Below, piece after piece: positions 34,465 through 49,400 of a DNA stretch of 64,000 nucleotides (positions are counted from its first letter, which is position 1; every line of letters begins with the position of its first letter). Source of the stretch: Pegoplata infirma. Its lineage: Eukaryota > Arthropoda > Insecta > Diptera > Anthomyiidae. Made by a program: the position numbers and the translations under genes. Below the pieces are notes generated by a model that did not search any database, was not told the origin of the DNA, and saw only the letters and a list, made by a program, of their open reading frames with translations. The stretch lies in the NCBI GenBank assembly GCA_963921195.1, contig OY992536.1, positions 231,606,023 through 231,670,022 on the forward strand, given 5' to 3'.

Positions 34465-37400
34465 ATGGCGCGTCTAACCTACGTCTATAGAACGGAGGAC
34501 ACAAGTTATGTGAACGTCGGCCGGAGACAATTGCCCGTTAATGCAGGAGATGATAATTTAATGGTAAGAAACAATAGAGATTATACCAAAACAAACTAGA
34601 ATTTTCCATAAATCTTCAGAAATTAAGGGGAAAAATTATGATTTTGTAAAAGAAAAAAAATGGGTTGCCACCACCACCATCATCTTCTCCTCTACCACCA
34701 CCCTCTAGAAATTAAGGTGCAGCTGACGACGCGTTGATTAAACTTGATATTTATTATTTTTATTCTTGATGTCGTTTACTTCTGTTTTATTAGTGACAAA
34801 AAAAAACCTTGAAATATTAATTTGTTTATCACTCTTGTCACAAGAGTATGTCTCTTGTTTGTTTCATTTAAATCAAAAACCACATGCGTTTCTTTTTAAA
34901 TTTTATTTTATTCCAATTTACTGTTTTTAAAAATATAAATAAAATAATTAAAGCGTCAAAATGTTTCTCCTTGAATAAATTAACTGTTATTGGAGTATTT
35001 TATAAAAACCATCTAACGCCTACAAAACTTCCAGCATAAACGCCCTCATATAATTAAAACTAATCATTATCTTGCATCAATGTTACTATTTCCATTTGTT
35101 ACAAATCTCTTAAACTTTCTTCGCATTTTTATACTTGTTTCATTGATGCTCATTGAATTGTTTAATTATTACAACGTTTTAATGTTACTGATAGTGTTGT
35201 TGTTTTTGTTAAAAGTATTTGCTTTCTTGACCACCATGCAATAAATACATTGCTGGTTAACAAGGCATTAGAAACAGGTTCAACATCAGAGATTCAAAGA
35301 ATTTATTCTTTTAAAGTCCTATTTCTGAAAACCCGGTTTGCTGAAATTGTATATACTTTTCAAAATTTTTTGAGTTTTTCCCAAATGTTCCGAAATTTTC
35401 TATTGTTAATTGTTTTAATTTTCTAATATTTACTCCAGCTCGAGGTCACATTTCTTCATTAATTATTACGATGATATTTTCAAAGTAACAATTTTCAAGA
35501 AACTATTTTTTTTTAAAGGCGTTGTGAATAAGTCAAAAAAAAGTATTAAGTCTGACTCTGAGGTAAATAGTCTTAAGACATGTTGTCTTTAATAAAATTT
35601 GGGTTGGCGGTTCTTTTCTTAGAATATATTAACCCTCTATCTTCCATTTTTATTGGTTATTTTTGGTACTTTTTTTTTAAAAATGTTCTCATAGAACACC
35701 AATAAAACGTGCCTTTAAAGGGTTAAAATGTTCTACAAAAATTTTCTGCATCAAATTTCATTAGGGGTTGTCGAATATCAAAAGTTCGTGCAAAAAGTGA
35801 AAAATGCTTAAAAAAGTAAAATTGGAAATTATCACATAATGTTAAATTGTTTTTCAACAAAGTCGTGTGAAATAAGTCGAAAAAAATGTTATAAATCTAC
35901 TTCTGGCCTAAATTACGAAATCAGATATCTTTAGTGAAATTTGATGGCGGTTCTTTTCTTTGAACAAATTAACCCTCTATCTCCCATTTTTAGGAGTTAT
36001 TTCGGCCCTTTTTTAAATATCCTCTTAGAACACGACTATGGCGTGCGCTTATAGGGTTAAAATGGTCTAAAAACATTTTCTGCATCAAATTTTACCAAGG
36101 GTTTTCAAAGGTCAAAAGTTGGTGCGATAAAAGAAAAATTTTTAAAAATGAAAAATTTTAAGTTATCATTATTGGTTAAATAATGTTTCACCAAAATAAT
36201 TTACATTTTTACTTTTTAAAGCATTCTGCACTTTTCGCACCAATTTTTGGTCTTTTAAAACCCCTAGTTAAATTTGATGCAGAAAATGTTTGTAGAACAT
36301 TTTAACCCATTAAAGGCACGTTTTAGTATCTAATTTTATTTGAAAACTATGTGGATTTATTTATTTAGTCAATTTAGTCAAAAGTTACACCGTTTTGATG
36401 TTAAAAATTAAAAAATACGATTTTTTTTTTTTGTAAAAAGTACCAACACTCTTTTGACTGACAAGGGAAGTCTCCCTGGTGTCACCCTCCGATCTTCATG
36501 AAATTTGGATATGTTGGTAAGAACAAAAATTAATTCGACACGTATTTTTTTTAACAAAAAGGTCCAATATTGTTGGTATTTTACTCAATATGACGAAAAG
36601 TTGTGCATGTTTGGACACGATCTTAGCACACGTATATAGGTTTTCCAAAGACCTTTCATTTGGTATGTAACATGAATAGGTTTCTTGTTGAAATGTTTAA
36701 AAACACATTACTTTATTTTACAGATTAATTGTTCTTTGAAATTTGTTTTATTTATTTTCAATTTGTTTCAAAATTAATTTGTCACTTTTTAATAAAACTT
36801 TGAAAAATACGGAACAACTTTTATTTTGTTCAAATAAAGATTTCCTGAATAATTGGATAATTAATATTTCTTTGCATAATATAGGAGATAAACGAAAAAA
36901 CTGAAAAATGTCTTTGTCTTCCCCCTCCTTTTTACCCCCTAAATATGAATTTGGGCCGCTAAAAAAAATACGTGTCCCTTTATTTTTTCTGATCTACAAA
37001 ATAAAACCAATTCCATAAAGATCCGCGGGTGACACTAGGGAGACTTCCCTTGTGAGTGAAAAGTTTCGTTCAGAACATGTTGATTATTTTTACTGGTTTA
37101 AAAGGTGACATCACGTAGATGAGTTTAAAATAAAAATGGAGGCCGAGGTATAAATATCGCGCTCGCTAGGACCACGCAAAATTGGCACTGTAAAAAAAAC
37201 ACACGTCCCCGGTGAGCCTATTAAGGCAGGTGTAAATGCTTTATCATATACAGTGAGCGTCAAAAGAAAGTGTACAGATCTTAAATAGATGTAATTCGTT
37301 AACGACAAAGTTGACAATTAAACCCCTTATTTTTATCAATCGACTACGATTTCAAAACATGCTATTAAGAAAATTTTCCAAGCTTTAATTTAAGCTTGAT

Positions 37401-40400
37401 AGCGTCCCGATTGAGCAAATATTAAATGAGATACGATGGTAAATCTGGAAAATAAAATAATTTGTAGACGTTTTTTAGAAAATTTAAAAAAAAATATTTC
37501 TTAGTCGATTTTTTTCAAGTTCAAACATTAAAAATTTAAAAAATAGTACAATAGTTTAAATCAGAGACCATAACCGTTATGAGATTTATTGAAAAAACTC
37601 AAATTTAACTGTTCAAAAATATTATTTTGAAATAGAAATTTAAAATAACAGTTTAAAAAAATTTATATAAATATCTGTCCAAAATAACAGAAATAAAAAA
37701 CTTTTATTTTTTTTAACTGTTATCAAATACTCTTTGAGCCTTATAAAATTTGATATATTTAAGTAAAACTAAAATAAACGCATACAAAAGAATCCTATTG
37801 ATAGCTAATACTTCAATTATTGATTTGAACATTAAAACTTTCATTGATTTGATTACAAATAACTGTTATAACAGTTATTTAAAATAAATAAATGTTATTT
37901 TATAGTAATGAGATATGAAAATAATTAAAAATTTGCTATGTTTACAAAAAATTGGTGGGCAAAAGATTTGGAGGTCAAAAAAATGCATATTTTTTTACTG
38001 CATTTAAAAAATTTTGATATTTGTTTGGACTTGAAAAAAATCGACTAAAAAATATTTTTTAAAAATTTTCTAAAAAACGTCTACAAAAAATTTCATTTTC
38101 AACCGCGACCCTCGTATCTCATTAAATATTAGCTCAATCTGGATGCTTTTAAGCTTAAATTAAAGCTTGGAAAAAAAATTCCTTTATATCATTCTTTTAA
38201 ATGATAGACGATTGATAATAATAAAGGGTTATATTGTCAACTTTGTCGTTAACGAATTGCATCTATTTAAGACCTGTACACTTTCTTTTGACGCTCACAG
38301 TAAGTAATTTACACCATGCGGTAATTTTAAACACCATTTTTATTGTGGGCGTGGCACGAAAAATTGTAAAAAATCATATTTTTGGAAATTTTGAGGAATA
38401 AGTTGGTAATTGGGGGATTTAAGGCATCAAATCTTAAAATTTCTTTTTGCTATCACATTTCTATTAGTAAAAACTATTTAAATTAAAAAAAAAAATGTTG
38501 TTGCTTGAAAAAAATTTAAACTCTTAAAATTTTGTAACTTTTGTATGGCAGCTATCTTATGGAGTGGAGATCGGGGTAGGTGTGCTCTAGAAAAATGTTG
38601 TGTGACAAAAAATTAATAGAGGTCGGTCTTACATTTTACCTCTCCAGAAGGTACCATGAGAACAGTAGGAGCTGATTTAATTAAACAAGTTCATAAAAAA
38701 TAAAAAAATAAATATGGGAACCACCTTAAGGATGGAAGACAAAGGGTAGGTATGTTCTGAAAAAAAGTTTTTGTTAAAAAAATATTGGGGGTCGGTCATA
38801 CATTTGACTTCGATGAGAAGCAATTTGCACCGCAATTGCCTCGGAGTCGCTCATAGAGTGGCGGGGAAATTTGTTTCCCTTTTTTTTTAAGAAAAAAATT
38901 GACTTGGCCCGCAACAAGTTAATCGATTTTTTACCAAATTTTGTAGTTCAATAGGCATAGGAAATACCTTTTCAACGGCAATAAATTCCTCCCGATCGGA
39001 TACAGAGCAGCAGAGATATTTCGTTTTAAAATTTAAAGGCATATAAAGTATAAACAAATGCCTTTTTTTTATATTTCCCACTCTTTTCTGTGGCTTCTAT
39101 CGTGTGTCGTCGTCGTTACACAAACCCCCATTTATGTATGTTACTTCATTTTCTTTGACAAACTTATTTTCTTAAAAGGGGAGTTGTAACATTTACTCTA
39201 GTTAATATCTTGTTTAAAATGCAGTGTTGAATTTTTAAATCTCTATGGTTAATTTCCAACCTAATTTGTTTACATAAAATGTCAATTTTCACATTACTTA
39301 AACTTCAATATTTAATTATTGTAATAAATATGTTTAAACATCTTTATTTGGCTTATCTTTCTCTTATTGTCCGATAACCGTTTGTGTTATTAGTGTATGT
39401 TATGTGCTATATAATTTGGAAAGCTAAATATGTAATGGAAAAGACATGTGATTTTAAAGTTTAAAAATTTGCTGAAACTTCAAAATTTTTTACAAAATTC
39501 AATTGAAGGGTTTAATGGTGGGGATGGGTTGGTCGGTGTTGGATGTACATTTTTTTAAGTTTTAAATACCGGTTCGATTACTTAAAAAAATCCCGATTTT
39601 GTAAGTTCAGGAGAGTCAAGTAAAACGGCCCCCTCCAAAATTAATTGGCCATATACAAGTTTAATGACCATTGATAAAATTTGATATAATTTTATCAAAT
39701 TAGATATAATTTTATATAATTATATCCACCAAATCCTGGATATAATTATATAAAATTATATATAATTTAATACAATTTTTGGGAAAATTTTACCTCTATA
39801 TATAATTTTATATAATTTAATATAATTTTATCAAACTATATATAATTATATAAAAAACTTTTTTTACTCGGGGCATATACAAGTTTTATGACCATTGCAC
39901 TACGAAATATACCTTTGTAAACAAAAAAGGCTTATTATTATTATTTTTTTCTCTAACCTAACGAAGGTTTTTATCTGCAAATATAAAAATTTCAAAATAT
40001 TGGAATGTCTATAATTTTTAGAAATTCAATTCTTCTTTTGAATTTTTCAACTTGAACCCTTATAATTTTTTTTTATTTTACTTTTATCCAATTTTACTCA
40101 AATCAAATTATTTTAACTTTTTATGACCGCGCAAACACTTTGAAACTTGCAATACAAAAAATACCATGCGTTTTGGGGGTTCCTGAAATGAATATTTTTG
40201 ATTTTTTGAACATTTTATTAAACAAAAAAAATCTTGCTATTCTATAGCAATACATTATTAAATACATCTTAAAGCTTAAGGCTCTTATTCATAATACTTA
40301 TAACAGACTTATAGTAAGTTTATTTGACAATTGTTCCTGCAATATCTGTCAAATAAACCTACTTTAAATATATTTTAGGTTTTATGAATAACCACATAAA

Positions 40401-43400
40401 TATTCAAAAAAAATACTCAATTCTTTTTGGGAGTTATTTGAGTTTTGCGAATTTCAAGGATATTAGATTTTTGCCTATGAATTTTACCTATAAACTTAAT
40501 TTTAGTGAAAATTTACAAATCTTGTTTTGTATATTACTTTATTTGACAAAAATAACACAGTGACGTTATATTTTTTAACATCGTTTGACAGGGATCAAAT
40601 ATGACCCGGGCAGCGAATATATTATTTTGTTTGAAGTTAAAAGAAATTTATTCTTTAAAAATATTTTTGGTGTTTTATTTTGTGATAATTTAGAAATAGC
40701 TAGAGTCCGACCGAAACCAGTTTTTTGAGGCCGAACCAAACCGAATATTCGGCCAAAAAAATCAATATTCGGCGGAAACCAAACCGAAACTTAAGAACAA
40801 AATAATTGACTGGCTTAAAAAAGTGATACCCTCCACAATTTTGAAAAAGATTATTGCAAAAAACTTTATTTAAAAGGAAATTACTTTTGAAAAAAAAAAA
40901 TTTTTTGAAAAAAAAAATTCCGCGAAAAAAATTTTGGTAAAAAAAAATCCGCGATTTTTTTCTTTTTTTGTCAAAAAATATGTTCGTACTTGTTTAAATA
41001 CCATTTGGTGTTTAATTATATTCACATATGTCAGCCAGAAGCCGAATTAAAGCATTTTGTATTTTTAGGTTATGTTGAATGTACTGAAATTTTTGAGGTG
41101 TGCTTACATTTTCGTTCATAACTTTTGAACCGATATCGCTCAAATGCAATACCAAACTTCTCGGGAGAACTTTCAATAAATATGTTAAGTTTCAGTCATC
41201 TCTGTGCAATATTTTGTCCGCGAGAGCATTTTCCACAGACAGACGGACGGACGGACATCGCTAGAATGTCTTAAAATCGATCGGGCATCATGAATATATA
41301 TACTTTATGGGGTCGCAGATCGATATTTCGATGAGTTACAAACGGAATGACCAACTTATATATACCCTCTATCACTAAGTGGAGGGTATAAAAAATATCT
41401 ATTTTAATAAACTTCAAAAAAATCATATTTTTATAAAAAAAAAAATTTACAATTTACATTTCATTAAGAAAATTTTTTTTTTGAACTATAACAGTTGTAT
41501 ATTTATTGGACAACCTTGTTACTTTTTTCAAGTGAACTGAAACAATTGGAATGAAACACGAAATTAAGAAATTCACCGACTTTTTTATATTTTTTTTTAA
41601 TTAGAAAAAAGTTTCGGTTTCGGCTAATATTCGGCCAAAATTTGGTCGAATACCGAAAAGCGGCCGAAACCCCATTTTTCGGCCAAAACCGAGACCAAAA
41701 CCAAAATAACACATGTTACTTAAGACTAGACCAGGAGGTCTAAAATGACCTCTAAATCACTTAATTTTTTTTTTTTTTTTTTTCAAAAACAGATGTATGG
41801 GTCAATTTTGAACCCCTAGTTATTTGGGACAACAAAGCATTAAGTAATATGTGTTATTTCCAAATTATTTATTAAAAAAAATCACCAAAAATGTATTTAA
41901 AGATAATTTTTTTTTTAAATTCAAACAATATTATACTCGCTGTCTGGGTCATATTTGACCCCTGTAAAAATGGGTTAACGATGCCAAAAAAAAAATTGTA
42001 TGACGTAATAGAGTTATTTTTGTCTAATGAAGTAATATACACGACAAGATTTGTAAATTTTTACTAAAATCAAGTTTATAGTAAAAATTCATAGGCCAAA
42101 ATCTAATATCCTTGAAATCCGCAAAAACTCCCAAAAACAATTTAGTTGATGGATATCCCCAATTTTTTAAATATTTACCTTCAAATTCATAAAAGTTAAA
42201 ATAGGCTAATAACAGGTTTATAAAACAAATTTTGTATGGAAATTCGATTAATAAACCTGTTTTAAAACAATTTTATTTTTTTTATGAATTTGGACGTTAA
42301 GGTTTAGGATATATTTAATAATAGATTGCTACCCAGGAAAAATTTTTGGAACAAATTCCTGGTTCTTCAATACATTCTACGGTAATCACAGCATAATTTT
42401 CTATGTAAAATTATTTTTCAAAAAAACTACTTGCTCTAATAAACGATTGCTTTCCGGACAATTTCAAACAAAAATCATTGATTCTGGAATGTTAAGTAGA
42501 ACCGGTTGCACGGTAGTTTGATGGGTTCCGGAACTGATTATTTGGAACAGAAAATTTTGCTGGGTATAGAATAGCAAAATTTAATTTTCAAAAAATACTC
42601 ATTTCAGTTACCCCCCTAAATGCATGGTATTTTTGTATTGCAAATTTCAAAGTGTTAGCGCTGTCATAAAAACTTAAAATAATTTTATTTGAGTATTATT
42701 GGGTAAAAATAAAATAAAACAAGTAAAAAAGTTAAATTTGGCCTTGCCGAATGTAGTGATACATTCCACAATTTCTTAAAGATTATTGCAAAAACTTTAT
42801 TTAAAAGGAAATTACTTTTGAAAAAAACATTTAAAAAAAAAAAAATTACGCGAAAAAAAAATTTGGTAAAAAAAATCCGCGATTTTTTTCTTTTTTGTCC
42901 AAAAATATGTTTGTACTTGTTTAAATACGATTTGGTGTCTAATTATGTTCACATAAGTCAACCAGCAGCCGAATTAAAGCATTTTGTATTTTTAGGTTAT
43001 GTTGAATGTACTAAAATTTTTGAGGTTCCTTACTTTTTCGTTCATAACTTTTGAACCGCTGAACCGATATCGCTCAAATGCAACTCATTTTTAGGGGGGG
43101 GGGGGTCGATTTGTACGGGGGAAATTGTACTTTTTCAGTTTTTTACGAATTACGCCTATTAAGACAAAATAAATATAGGCATATGAATTATCAGATTAAA
43201 GGTATTTCAAATACCTATCTCTTGATGCTAACAATGTGCCAAAAAAGTAAATATTTTTCGACTTATTAACAAAAATGTCCTAAAATTTTGGTATTTTACT
43301 CAATACGACGAAAAGTTTTGGACACGTTCTTAGCACATGTAGATAGGTTTTCCAAAGACCTTTCATTTGGTATGTAACATGGATAGGTTTCTTTGCATAA

Positions 43401-46400
43401 TATAAGAGATAAACAAAAAAACTGAAAAATGGCCTTGGTTCCCCCTCCTTTTTACCCCCTAAATATGAATTTGGGCCGCTAAAAAAAATACGTGTTCTAT
43501 TATTTTTTCTGCTCTCAAAAATAAAACCAATTCCATAAAGATCCGCGGGTGACACTAGGGAGACTTCCCTTGTAAGTGGAGGGTATAAAAAAAATTTGTG
43601 TTGATTATTTTCACAAAATTTTAAATTTTGTCTTTTTCTCCAAACTTTGACCTCGCTGCGGTACGGGTTAATTAATTCCGATTTTCCTTAAATTTTTACA
43701 CAATTATTTTTAGATCCAATAGCACAAAATTCCGCCCGGCACTCCCCGGAAAATAAAAAAAATTTACATACAAGAAAAAAACCACCCTAATGATCATATA
43801 TGTTTTTATTAAAAAATACTCTTATAAAAAATAATAATTTCTTTTTTTAGATGCTTATGGATCTTAATAGCAAAGGGCTATGCATCGATAGTCCCAATAT
43901 ACGCGGTAAAGAACTAGAAGAATTTACACGTAAATTTAATCTCTTATCAAGTGATGAATTACGCAAATCCCTGGAAATTAATAGCAACACTTTTGTATCG
44001 GTATTGAATCAATGTGTACAATGTGTTGGTTGTCGACGACGCGTTGAACGTTTATTCTATCAACTCACTCTATCTGGTCATCCGACATTAGAACCCTTGG
44101 TACTAAAGAACTCCTGTATACTTAGTATAACAGAAGAGAAACTAAAAACACCACAAGCCCTGGGTACCCTACTCTATCGCCATCATGAGATATTAAATAA
44201 TCTATTGGAGAGTAAATTGCGAAACAAGACACGTTGCGTACTACATTCTTTGGATGCATTTCGTTCGAAACCATTTTCGGAGACATGGCGTGAAGTGTGG
44301 TCATCAATGAAACATAATTGTCGCGATGAATTGGCTGTAATCGAAACGAAAGAACTGCATGAAGTGTTGGAGAATTATTTGAAAAAACATAAGTTTTGTA
44401 ATGGCTGCCGTACAAAGGTAAATTTCAATTAAATTTAGAAAGAAATTGTTATTCAGGGTATTTACTTTAGAAATTTTTGACCCTTGCAACAGTGCAATAT
44501 TGCAACTTTCAAAAAAAAAAATTTTAATTAATTTTGTATTTTTCTATTGCCTTTTATATGATGCGTCATTGCAAGAAAAGATTCGCAATTTATTTTTATA
44601 GTAATACAATTGCTTCTATTCACAAAGAAACAAGCAAATAAAGTTGCAAAAGACATTCCGCAATTTTGCAAGACTAAAATTTTTGACGTGAATTCCATTA
44701 TTCAGGGTATTCACTTCAGATTTTTTTGACCCTTGCAACAGTGCAATATTGCAACATTTTTTTTAAAAAAATTTTTTAATAAAATTTTTATTTTTTTATT
44801 ACCTTTAATATGATGCGTAGTTGCAAGAAAAGATTTGCAATTTATTTTAATATAAATACAATTGCTTTTATTCACAAAGAAACAAGCAAAAAAAGTTGCT
44901 ATTTTGACATTGCGCAATTTTGCAAGACTAAAATTTCTGACGTGAATTCCATTAATTGTGTCTGGGTATTCACTTCAGAATTTTTTGACCCTTGCAATAT
45001 TGCAACTTTTTTTTTAAAAAAAATTTAATAAAATTTTTATTTTTCTATTACCTTTTATATGATACGTATTTGCAAGAAAAGATTTGCAATTTATTTTAAT
45101 ATAAATACAATTGCTTTTATTCACAAAGAAACAAGCAAAAAAAGTTGCAATTTTGACATTGCGCAATTTTGCAAGACTAAAATTTCTAACGTGAATTCCA
45201 TTATTTTTTAATTGAAATTTATATATTTTGGTATATTTTTACAGATTGAAAAGGCTTATAAGATTTTAGTAGGCGAAACGACAACGAAAGAAAAAGGCTA
45301 TGTCGCCGCACTTTATGCCAATATTAAAAAGTGTCATCCCGACAAGCACATACATGTTTTCACGAATAAAATCGACTTTCTCGACGCTCTTATAAGGCGC
45401 GCCGAACCTGAAGTCAATGGAAGGTAAGAATTTATTAAATATAATTTTTAAAATTCAGTGTAAAATTGATTAGATTGTATGGACTTTTTTTAAAATTAAG
45501 ATCAATTTAAAAACAATTCTTCAATCAAAACGTTATTTAGTGTCCATGTATGCTAACGTGAAGTGTTGTTAGCCACTTCAAACACAATCTACGACTTACA
45601 AGGGAAGTCTCCCTGGTGTCACCCTCCAATCTTCATGAAATTTGGATATGTTGTTAAGAACGAAAATTAATTCGACACGAATTTTTTTATAGCGGCCCAA
45701 ACTCATTTTTAGGAGGGGTCGATTTGTACGGGGAAAATTGACCTTTTTCAGTTTCTTACGATTTGCGCCTATTTAAACAAAGTTAATATAGGCTTATTTG
45801 GTATCAGATTAAAGATATTAAAAATACCTATCTCGTGGTGCTAACAACGGGCCAAAGAAGTTAATATTTTTCGACTTATTAACAAAAATGTCCTAAAATT
45901 TTGGTATTTTACTCAATACGACGAAAAGTTGTGCATGTTTGGACACGTTCTTAACACACGGAGGAGATAGGTTTTCCAAAGACCTTTCATTTGGTATGTA
46001 ACATGACTAGGTTTATTTGCATAATATAGTAGATAACCGAAAAAAACTGAAAAATGGCCTTTTCTTCCCCCTCCTTTTCACCCCTTAAATATGAATTTGG
46101 GCCGCTAAAAAAATACGTGTCCTTTATTTTTTCTGCTCTACAAAATAAAACCAATTCCAAAAAGATCCGCGGGTGACACTAGGGAGACTTCCCTTGTTAG
46201 CTATATAAAGTTGAGTTGGGTGAGATACTCATTGATATCGAGAATTGAAATATAGAAAGTAGATTAATCTAACGGAAAAAGATCCACTAAGTCTGGTGCA
46301 TGAGTTAGTTTTTGGCAAATTTTTAACCGCTTTTATGGCTTCTAAATAAAACATACATACATTTAAAATTAAAAAATGCATTTCAGATTAAATAATATAT

Positions 46401-49400
46401 TATATTGTATTTCATAGGGTTTTCAGTTACTTTTAAATAGCTTATGCCAATAAAAGCTCAAATTTATAAATAAATCATAAAAAGCAAAGACGACAAATGC
46501 AGTCCTATGCTTTTAGAGGGTTAAAAATTTCGACTTTAACTGGATAAAAAAGTTTACATTTTGTACGTTTTATATTTCCGGTTTCTCCGGAGAAAAAAAA
46601 ATTAAAAAAGTACATTTTTGGAAGTTATAACTCTAAGAAGATAAAAAGTGCATTTTAAGTACCTTTTAAATTTCCTGAAAAAATAGTTCTAGAAATTTTG
46701 AATTTAGGATTCACCGGCCAAAAAAACGTTCTGAAAAAGTTTTTTTTTTGTAATTATAATTCTAAAGGGTAAAAGGGGTAAAAATGGTCATAGAAACTTA
46801 AAAATTGAAATAAAACATTCTGAAAAAGTACCTTTTAATAGGGTAAAAGTTTGTACTTTGGTACTTTTTTCATCTCCTGAAACAATGCATTGCAATGGTT
46901 CTACAAACTTTAAATTTTAAACCTAGAATCCTTCAAAAATAAGTGCATTTTGATACTTTCAAGAAGAACTTTTCAAGATTTTTTTTAATAGAAATCTTAG
47001 ATTAATAGAAATTGTTGTATTTCCCGGAATAATAATAATACACGCGTTGCAATTATTAATATTTATTATATTTATAAACTAATTAAAACTATTAAAAGAA
47101 ACCCAAGTAGAAATTCATGACGGTAAGCAACGTTGATGTAAAAAGAACAAAGATAATCGAATAAGTATAAAAAGAATGATAATGCAAAAATATATATGTA
47201 TATGGTGGTGTTGCCATATTTACACTTTGTAGATATGTAGAGACTCTAACTTGATCATAACAGAAATTATTTGTATTTTTTTTTTTTTTTTTTCAAATCT
47301 ACGAATAATAGAAATTTGCGATTTTAGAAATCGAATATTATTAAAAATCAGTTATTATTAGAAATCTGTGATAATTAGATAATCACGAATAATAGAAATC
47401 CATAATTAATAGAAATCTACGATTAATATTAAACTTCAATTAATAGAAATATACGAGTTGTAATTTTAAATTGTTAAGTTATTGTTTAAATTATTACAAC
47501 TATTTAAATTTTCCTCCCTTTAATATATTTCCCAACAGTTATTCAAAGTTACGTGAACGTCATGCGAAAACATTAGAAATTGCCCAGGAAGAAGTACTAA
47601 CCTGTGTCGGTATGATTATGTATGAACGTCTGAGACGCGTATACGTTAGTTTGCGCGAAGAAGAACGTGCCTGTCAAGTTTTAGCTGCTGTTGGTGTTCA
47701 TGCGCTCTGTCGCAGTTTCGACATGTCCGTCGAAAAGAAGCAGGGTATCAGCAATTTGGAACTGCTTTATCAAGAGATAAGTCGTGCTGAAAAGGCCAAA
47801 GAACACAAGCGCGAGCAGAAGAAATTGAAGAAAAAGAAGAAGAAGAACGAGAAGAAAAACTCCCATCGTATGTGTGACGGAAATTCTGAGGGTGCTGAAG
47901 ACGATGAACATCAAGGAGGTAGTACAGAAGATGAAGATTTGCATGAGCTTGATGTGACTGAAAATGGAATAGCGTCTGATGTTGAAGCCATAGGCTTTGA
48001 AGAAGAAGAAGAGGAGGAGGATGATGATGATGACGATGTTGGAGATGTGAAAGGTTATGCTTTGACTGCTGGGCAGAATAATAAAAATATTGAGGAAGAT
48101 GCCGGTGTTGAATGTGATCATCATGAAGAAACTCATGAGGATGAAGTGGAAGATGATGGGGATGTTAGTAAACATCATAAACCTCATTCTCAACCATTAA
48201 ATGTTCAGCAGCAAAATAATCAACAACAGCAAAAGAAAAAGAAACAAAAGCAAAAACAAAAACTCAAAACTCCCCAAAAGAAAACTAACAATAATAATAA
48301 CAACGGCAGCAATAAGAAAAAGGAGAAATTAAAACTTATCTCCTCCATTGCTGAAATACAAGAAGTTTCTAAAACATCTATTACCACCACCACTAAAACT
48401 ACAATCAACAATACTACTATAGCCAACCCTAAATGTAATGATTGTCATTCAGACTGTCCTTGTGAAAGTGATATTAAAGATTCTGGTTACGGTAGTGAAC
48501 CATTATCACATATTAATTCACGTACTTCAAGTGTTGTCTCTTCGCCTGAGGATACTTCCGAGGGCTCTGAAGTTTCTTGTTCGGATGGTTTTTGTAATCA
48601 CGGGCATAGTGTTGGTAGAAGTCTAATTGCTGATTTAGATGATGAACATCAAAATCATCACCATCATTATCACGATAATGATCAAAATCATCATCATAAT
48701 CATGATCAATCCTTTGAGGTGGGCTTTGGTTTGGATTCATGCAATTTCTTCCAGCAACATCATATGAATACGTTGAGTCTGCAACAAATGTTGGTAAGCT
48801 TTTTAAAAAAAAAACTATGAATCGAGTAGTAACAACAAAAAATTAAGGGCGGGCTGGGGAGAACGTATTTGAAATATTTTTCTATATAACCGAAGTAGTT
48901 CACCGAATATTGAAAATGTTTAGAAACATCAAAACAAAAACTAGTAGACAAAATCTAACAAACTTTTAAAAAACAGCTGTTTGTATGAAAAACATACCTG
49001 ATCTAATTAAACACATGCATTAACTAAATCGTATAACACAGAATTGTTTGACAAGTCTAATGGTGTTTAATTTTCTGAGAAAAAAAAAGGTTTGCCTTTT
49101 TAGGGTATACATTTTTAGAATGTTTAACTCACACCTTCAAAAATTTGCATTTTATTTGACTGGAATAGAACACAACATACAGCAATATTCTCCACTGTTT
49201 TTTATACCCTCCACTCTAGTGATAGATGGTATATATAAGTTTGTCATTCCGTTTGTAACACATCGAAATATTGGTCTAGGACCCCATAAAGTATATATAT
49301 TCATGATCCTCGATCGATTTCAAGTCGATCTAGCGATGTCCGTCCGTCTGTCTGTGCGTCCGTAGAAAACACGCTAACTTTTGAAAGACTTTACAGAGGC

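Noticed and set aside
47681..48426. Minus-strand ORFs opposite GGNBP2 exon 4
   Set aside because: They are antisense to a low-complexity coding exon; phenylalanine/leucine-rich content is the mirror of Lys/Glu/Asp-rich codons.
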